From Treponema sp. UBA3662 (GTDB lineage: Bacteria; Spirochaetota; Spirochaetia; Treponematales; Treponemataceae), in assembly GCA_002373205.1 (NCBI GenBank), contig DFJV01000114.1, positions 31,030 through 46,353 of the forward strand: a stretch of DNA of 15,324 nt, read 5' to 3'. The notes beneath the pieces are model-generated. The model worked only from the letters and a program-made list of their open reading frames with translations, made no database searches and was not told the origin of the DNA. The first letter of the stretch is position 1. Every line of letters begins with the position of its first letter. This document shows, piece after piece, positions 12,285 through 15,324 of this stretch. The position numbers and the translations under genes are program-made.

Positions 12285-13454
12285 TTATGTCAAACTGTCC
12301 CAGTCGCGCCAGCCTACATACTGAATGCCATTAATCGAGCATGTGATGTCGCCAAGATAAAAGACCGCTCCCTGGCAGTTTGTGTCGGAACGAAGGCTAA
12401 CATATTTTCTGGTGTTTGCAGAAAGCTTTGCTTCCGTGTCGGAGTTGCTTTTTATTTCTATGGCGTAGGTGTGCTTCCAGTCTGCGATTGTGTCAACTTC
12501 AAAGCCTTTTGCGTCACGGAAAAAACTGAGCTGGGCTTTTTTTGCCTTGTTATAGCGTCCTTTTAATAGTTCTGCTACGGCAAAGCTTTCTACAACAGCC
12601 CCCTTATAAGGACTTAAAAGCAAGTCTTCTTTTGATTCAAGGCGCAGAAGGTGGCACAAAAGACCCGTGTCTGTAAAATAAAGCTTTGGAGTTTTTACGA
12701 TTGAGCGGCCAAGGTTGTTTGTATCAGGTTCAAGAAAATGAATTATAAAAGAAGATTCAAGAATGGAAAGCCACTGTTTTACGGTGGGTGAGGAAACTCC
12801 AAGATTTTTTGATATGCTTTCCATAGAAAGAAGCTGCCCTGAATATAGTGCGCAAATCTGAATGAATTTTTTGAAGGTGGAAAGATTTGCCTGGGTTATG
12901 TGTTCCTTTACATCAAGATCTAGATAGGTGTCTATATAGCTTTCAAACCAGTCGTCTGGTAGAAAGTTTTTTTCACTGTCGTATAAGGGTGGGTAAAAGC
13001 CCTTAAAAATCAAGTCATAGGGATTTTGCGGAAGAAGTTTTGCTTCTTTTAGCTCCCTAAGAGAAAATGGCAAAAGCCGTAAGAATGAAGCCCTGCCTGC
13101 AAGTGAGTCGGTCATATTTTCTTTGAGCTTGAATTGGCTGGAGCCGGTTAGAATATATTTCCCGGGTTCATATTTTTGCTTGTCTACTGTATATTTTATG
13201 GCGTCAAAAATTTCTGGAACCTTCTGAGCTTCGTCTATAATAGCACCGTCTGGAAAAGCCTGTAGAAAATCATTTGGGTTTGCGGCTGCAAGAGTTCGCA
13301 TTTCCTTGTCGTCAAGAGTGACATATTTTTTTTGAGGAAAAGTCATTTTTGCAAGCGTCGTTTTTCCACTTTGGCGGGGACCGGTTATCCCAATTACAGG
13401 GAATTGACTGGCGAGCCTTAAAAGTGCGTCTTTTGCCCTTCGTTGGATATCCAT
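12285..13454 (-). CDS. AAA (AAA_14) ATPase with DUF4143 C-terminus
   Basis: The product has 389 residues. The N-terminal ATPase has Walker A GPRQSGKTT (25-33), YVTLDD (44-49), Walker B GAIIDEAQ (70-77) and a sensor-type ILTGSSQF (101-108), followed by RASFLRLLPFSLREL (121-135), the regular AAA_14 order. A winged-helix-like part (209-238, SMESISKNLGVSSPTVKQWLSILE) leads into DUF4143, ending with FFRDAKGFEVD (311-321) and AIEIKS (331-336), an E.D...E.K arrangement like that of restriction-endonuclease-fold nucleases. Such proteins are common, often mobile and of unknown function, with speculation of defence or toxin roles. CAGGAGG (from 13467 down to 13461) is a strong ribosome binding site. 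A five-copy 23-bp repeat lies directly upstream and contains the probable promoter, so it may regulate itself. Confidence 0.88.
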   Translation of the reverse strand: MDIQRRAKDALLRLASQFPVIGITGPRQSGKTTLAKMTFPQKKYVTLDDKEMRTLAAANPNDFLQAFPDGAIIDEAQKVPEIFDAIKYTVDKQKYEPGKYILTGSSQFKLKENMTDSLAGRASFLRLLPFSLRELKEAKLLPQNPYDLIFKGFYPPLYDSEKNFLPDDWFESYIDTYLDLDVKEHITQANLSTFKKFIQICALYSGQLLSMESISKNLGVSSPTVKQWLSILESSFIIHFLEPDTNNLGRSIVKTPKLYFTDTGLLCHLLRLESKEDLLLSPYKGAVVESFAVAELLKGRYNKAKKAQLSFFRDAKGFEVDTIADWKHTYAIEIKSNSDTEAKLSANTRKYVSLRSDTNCQGAVFYLGDITCSINGIQYVGWRDWDSLT

Positions 13455-13473
13455 TTTTGCCTCCTGTAAAATA

Positions 13474-13588
13474 TGGTAATTATCTAAAGTATAATATGGT
13501 AAAAACCTAAAGTCAATAGTGGTAAAAACCTAAAGTGAAAGATGGTAAAAATCTAAAGTCAAGACTGGTAAAAATCTAAAGTGAACAG
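13474..13588. repeat. five-copy tandem repeat, exact 23-bp period
   Basis: Units start at 13474, 13497, 13520, 13543 and 13566. The core is TGGTAAAAAYCTAAAGT plus six variable bases; copy 1 is the divergent one (TAATTATC in the core). After AAAGT, copies 2 and 4 have CAA while 3 and 5 have GAA; copies 2 and 3 have ACCT while 4 and 5 have ATCT, indicating a 46-bp doublet duplication. The array sits 20 bp before the ATPase start codon. Confidence 0.93.
13488..13516 (-). promoter_or_regulatory. predicted promoter of the AAA/DUF4143 gene, inside the tandem repeat
   Basis: On the minus strand TTGACT (13511-13516, spanning the tail of repeat 2) and TATACT (13488-13493, in repeat 1) are separated by 17 bases, each one mismatch from consensus. 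The start codon at 13454 is 33 bases past the -10 box. Confidence 0.65.
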
Positions 13589-13602
13589 GCAGGACTCCGC
13601 AG

Positions 13603-13640
13603 AAAAAAAATGCTGCCGAATATTCTTCGACAGCACTTTT
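13603..13640 (-). terminator. intrinsic terminator after the flotillin gene (possibly bidirectional)
   Basis: TGCTGCCGAA (13611-13620) pairs with TTCGACAGCA (13626-13635) with one mismatch around a five-base loop. On the minus strand it is followed by eight T (13603-13610 complement); on the plus strand by CTTTTTG, so it may work both ways. Confidence 0.8.
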
Positions 13641-13674
13641 TGTTTTAATGGGGCTTTGTTTGTCTGCACTTTTG

Positions 13675-15159
13675 CTATTTGTCGGTTTTATTGCTGCTGC
13701 TTGCGTTTGCGAGTTTGGCTCCGACGAAGCTGTTCAAGAGGTCCTTGGGGTTTATGCCAAGGCTTTGGCCTAGGGCTTCGGAAATCTGGGTTACGTTTTT
13801 CATGATGTCGCCCTGAAGCTGGGATGAGTCTCCGCCGTACATGTAAATTTTGTCCACGTTGGAGTAGGCATTTCCTGCGGCCTCGGCGATTTTGGGCAGC
13901 TGTTCAAAGTAGAGCTTTAGCGCCTGGAGCTGCATGTCCTGTTTTGCGGCGTCACCGTATTTTGCCATGGCTTCTGCCTTTTTGTTTAGACCTTCTGCTT
14001 CTGCTTCAAGCTTTGCCTTGATTGCGGCGGCTTCTGCTTCGCCCTGTGCCTGTGTTGCTTCTGCCAGGGCTTTCTTACCGGCGGCTTCGTTTTCCATTGC
14101 CTGCTTTGCGGCTTCTGCATTCTTTAGCTTGGTGTAGGCATCTGCGTCTGCCTGCTTCTGCACTTCAAAGGCATCTGCTTCCGCTTTCTTTTGCCTGCGG
14201 TAAAGGTCTGCGTCTGCCTGCTGCTGGGCGGCGTACTTGTCTGCTTCTGCTGTCTTTTTGACTTCTGCTTCGAGGGCTTTTTCCTTAATGGAAACAACTT
14301 TTTCCTGAAGCTCAATCTCTTTGTCCTGGCGGGCAATGTTTGCCTCTACCTCTTTAACTTCCTTGTCCTTTCTCTGGACTTCCGCTTCGATTGCCATGGC
14401 TGCGTCTGCCTTTGCGGCTTCCGTGTCTGCCTTTGCCTTTAGGGAAGCTTTCTTGAGGGCAAGTTCATTCTGCTTCTGGGCAATTTCTAGTTCTGCGGCA
14501 ACCCATGCGTCGTTTGCGTCTTTGTCTGCCTGAGCCTGGGCAATTTTTACTTCCGCTTCTGCTGCGGCCTTTGCCTTTGCTGCGTCTTTGGAAATGGAGA
14601 CTGTGTTTTCTATACCAAGGTTATTGATTACGTCGTTGTCGTCCTTAAAGTTCTGGATGTTGAATGTGGTAAGTTCAAGTCCCAAGTCCATGAGGTTGGG
14701 CTTTACGTTTTCCGCGACTTTTTCGGCGAGTACTTTTTTGTCTCCCTGAATCAAGTCCTTGAGCTTTATCTGGGAAATTATTTCGCGGATGTTTCCTTCA
14801 AGGACAGGGGTTACGACTGATGCTATGTCTTCTGTTGAATAGCCGATGAACTTGGCGGCGGCCTTTTTCATTATTTCGGCTTCCTGGGAGATTGCAATGT
14901 TTGCAACAGCGTCTACCTTGATGTTGATTGCATCCTGTGTTGGGATGGAATCTTTTGATACAAAGTCAACCTGGATGTTTTCCAGCGTCATGTAGTCAAT
15001 GCGCTGCAAAAAGGGAATTACGAATATGGCCTTTCCTGTTACGGTCTTGTTTCCGAATGGCCCTACGCGGATACCGATGCGGTTTTTGGGAACCTTGCGG
15101 TATGAACAGAAAAATAAAAGGCAGAAAAGTGCGCCTGCACCAATTCCAATAAATGGCAT
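13675..15159 (-). CDS. floT: flotillin-like SPFH membrane-scaffold protein
   Basis: This 494-residue protein is close in size to B. subtilis FloT (YuaG). An N-terminal hydrophobic hairpin-like segment (3-19) inserts in the membrane without a cleavage site. An SPFH/PHB domain follows (about 24-190), with YRKVPKNRIGIRVGPFG, IPFLQRIDYM and LENIQVDFVSKDSIPTQD as typical blocks. Then comes a long Ala/Glu/Lys-rich coiled coil (about 190-405) full of EAEV, KAKAEA and ADA heptads, and a C-terminal oligomerisation region (LPKIAEAAGNAYSNVDKIYMYGG, about 430-455). Flotillins assemble into membrane microdomain scaffolds that affect fluidity and protein clustering. GGAGG (minus strand, 15166-15170) precedes the start. 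The usual partner NfeD is not next to it within this window. The gene is GC-richer than the AT-rich accessory genes upstream. Confidence 0.95.
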   Translation of the reverse strand: MPFIGIGAGALFCLLFFCSYRKVPKNRIGIRVGPFGNKTVTGKAIFVIPFLQRIDYMTLENIQVDFVSKDSIPTQDAINIKVDAVANIAISQEAEIMKKAAAKFIGYSTEDIASVVTPVLEGNIREIISQIKLKDLIQGDKKVLAEKVAENVKPNLMDLGLELTTFNIQNFKDDNDVINNLGIENTVSISKDAAKAKAAAEAEVKIAQAQADKDANDAWVAAELEIAQKQNELALKKASLKAKADTEAAKADAAMAIEAEVQRKDKEVKEVEANIARQDKEIELQEKVVSIKEKALEAEVKKTAEADKYAAQQQADADLYRRQKKAEADAFEVQKQADADAYTKLKNAEAAKQAMENEAAGKKALAEATQAQGEAEAAAIKAKLEAEAEGLNKKAEAMAKYGDAAKQDMQLQALKLYFEQLPKIAEAAGNAYSNVDKIYMYGGDSSQLQGDIMKNVTQISEALGQSLGINPKDLLNSFVGAKLANASSSNKTDK

Positions 15160-15189
15160 GATAAACCTCCGTTTTTAATTTGTGAGGAC

Positions 15190-15218
15190 AGTATAGCATT
15201 CATGGCTTCTTCTAGCAA
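15190..15218 (-). promoter_or_regulatory. predicted promoter of the flotillin gene
   Basis: On the minus strand TTGCTA (15213-15218) and TATACT (15190-15195) are separated by exactly 17 bases, about 30 bases upstream of the start codon at 15159. Confidence 0.6.
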
Positions 15219-15244
15219 TAGGAAATATGCCTCTTTGCGTACAG

Positions 15245-15324
15245 CAGATAGAGCCTACCCCCGATTGGAAGGGTGAGCGCAGCGAAAACACGCGCAGCGT
15301 GGTCGGAGGCGAAAGCCGTAGCCC
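15245..15324. repeat. GC-rich hairpin repeat, cut by the window end
   Basis: Includes the hairpins CACGC-GCA-GCGTG and GGC-GAAA-GCC and two copies of GCGCAGCG. It resembles the block at 7728-7796 in reverse orientation. The element continues beyond the window, so its boundary cannot be placed. Confidence 0.55.

Noticed and set aside
12138..12566. Plus-strand frame overlapping the end of the AAA/DUF4143 gene
   Set aside because: Most of it is antisense to the DUF4143 coding region and the remaining 135 bases have no start signal or recognisable motif.
13474..13588. CRISPR array
   Set aside because: The variable part is only six bases and partly shared between copies, the core is 17 bases, and no cas gene is visible; it is a tandem repeat, not repeat-spacer.
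13581..15152. Several long open frames on the plus strand opposite the flotillin
   Set aside because: They are Cys/Leu/Ala-rich translations complementary to the biased coiled-coil codons, with no motifs or ribosome binding sites.

Overview
The window looks like a chromosome segment of a spirochaete, most likely a host-associated Treponema. This rests on an EF-G whose domain IV tip resembles the second spirochaetal/mitochondrial EF-G type, on intergenic gaps packed with short palindromic repeats of the kind I associate with Treponema genomes, and on Rhs-type cassettes ending in lipoproteins. The genus call is inference. Housekeeping genes (EF-G, purine permease, SanA-like protein, flotillin) appear clearly richer in G+C than the AT-rich accessory genes around them, so the segment is a mosaic.

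Layout. 1-233: palindromic repeats, then a promoter. 234-1276: two genes of unknown function, the first membrane-anchored. 1392-3682: two successive Rhs-type C-terminal cassettes, each a toxin-like fragment followed by a small lipoprotein of the type expected for immunity; a related repeat of about 80 bp follows each lipoprotein (2216-2292, 3791-3870). 4029-4141: tRNA-Val(CAC) behind a perfect consensus promoter. 4284-7687: an EF-G gene followed 41 bp later by an NCS2 (AzgA-type) purine-base permease gene. 7688-8180: an almost purely repeat-filled gap. 8181-8852: SanA-like DUF218 protein. 8857-9040: a short direct repeat and a composite palindromic (REPIN-like) element. 9055-10387 (minus): an XRE regulator, a DUF3791 protein, a DUF3990 ADP-ribosyltransferase-like toxin and a small helical protein; the last three overlap by 1-4 bases. 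10472-12150 (plus): a secreted two-repeat protein and a HEPN-type protein with an Rx4H motif, divergent from the XRE gene. 12285-13454 (minus): an AAA ATPase with a DUF4143 C-terminus, preceded by a five-copy 23-bp tandem repeat that contains its likely promoter. 13675-15159 (minus): a flotillin, with its own promoter and terminator. 15245-15324: a GC-rich hairpin repeat running off the end.

How it fits together. The most system-like part is 9055-12150. Three half-sites (CAAGT / ACTTG / CAAGT) lie at an exact 12-bp spacing between the XRE gene and the secreted-protein gene and overlap the predicted -35 boxes of both directions, so one regulator may control an ADP-ribosyltransferase module on one side and a secreted protein plus HEPN protein on the other. 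The second regulatory oddity is the 23-bp iteron-like array in front of the AAA/DUF4143 gene. All functional statements come from reading motifs by eye; no database search was possible.
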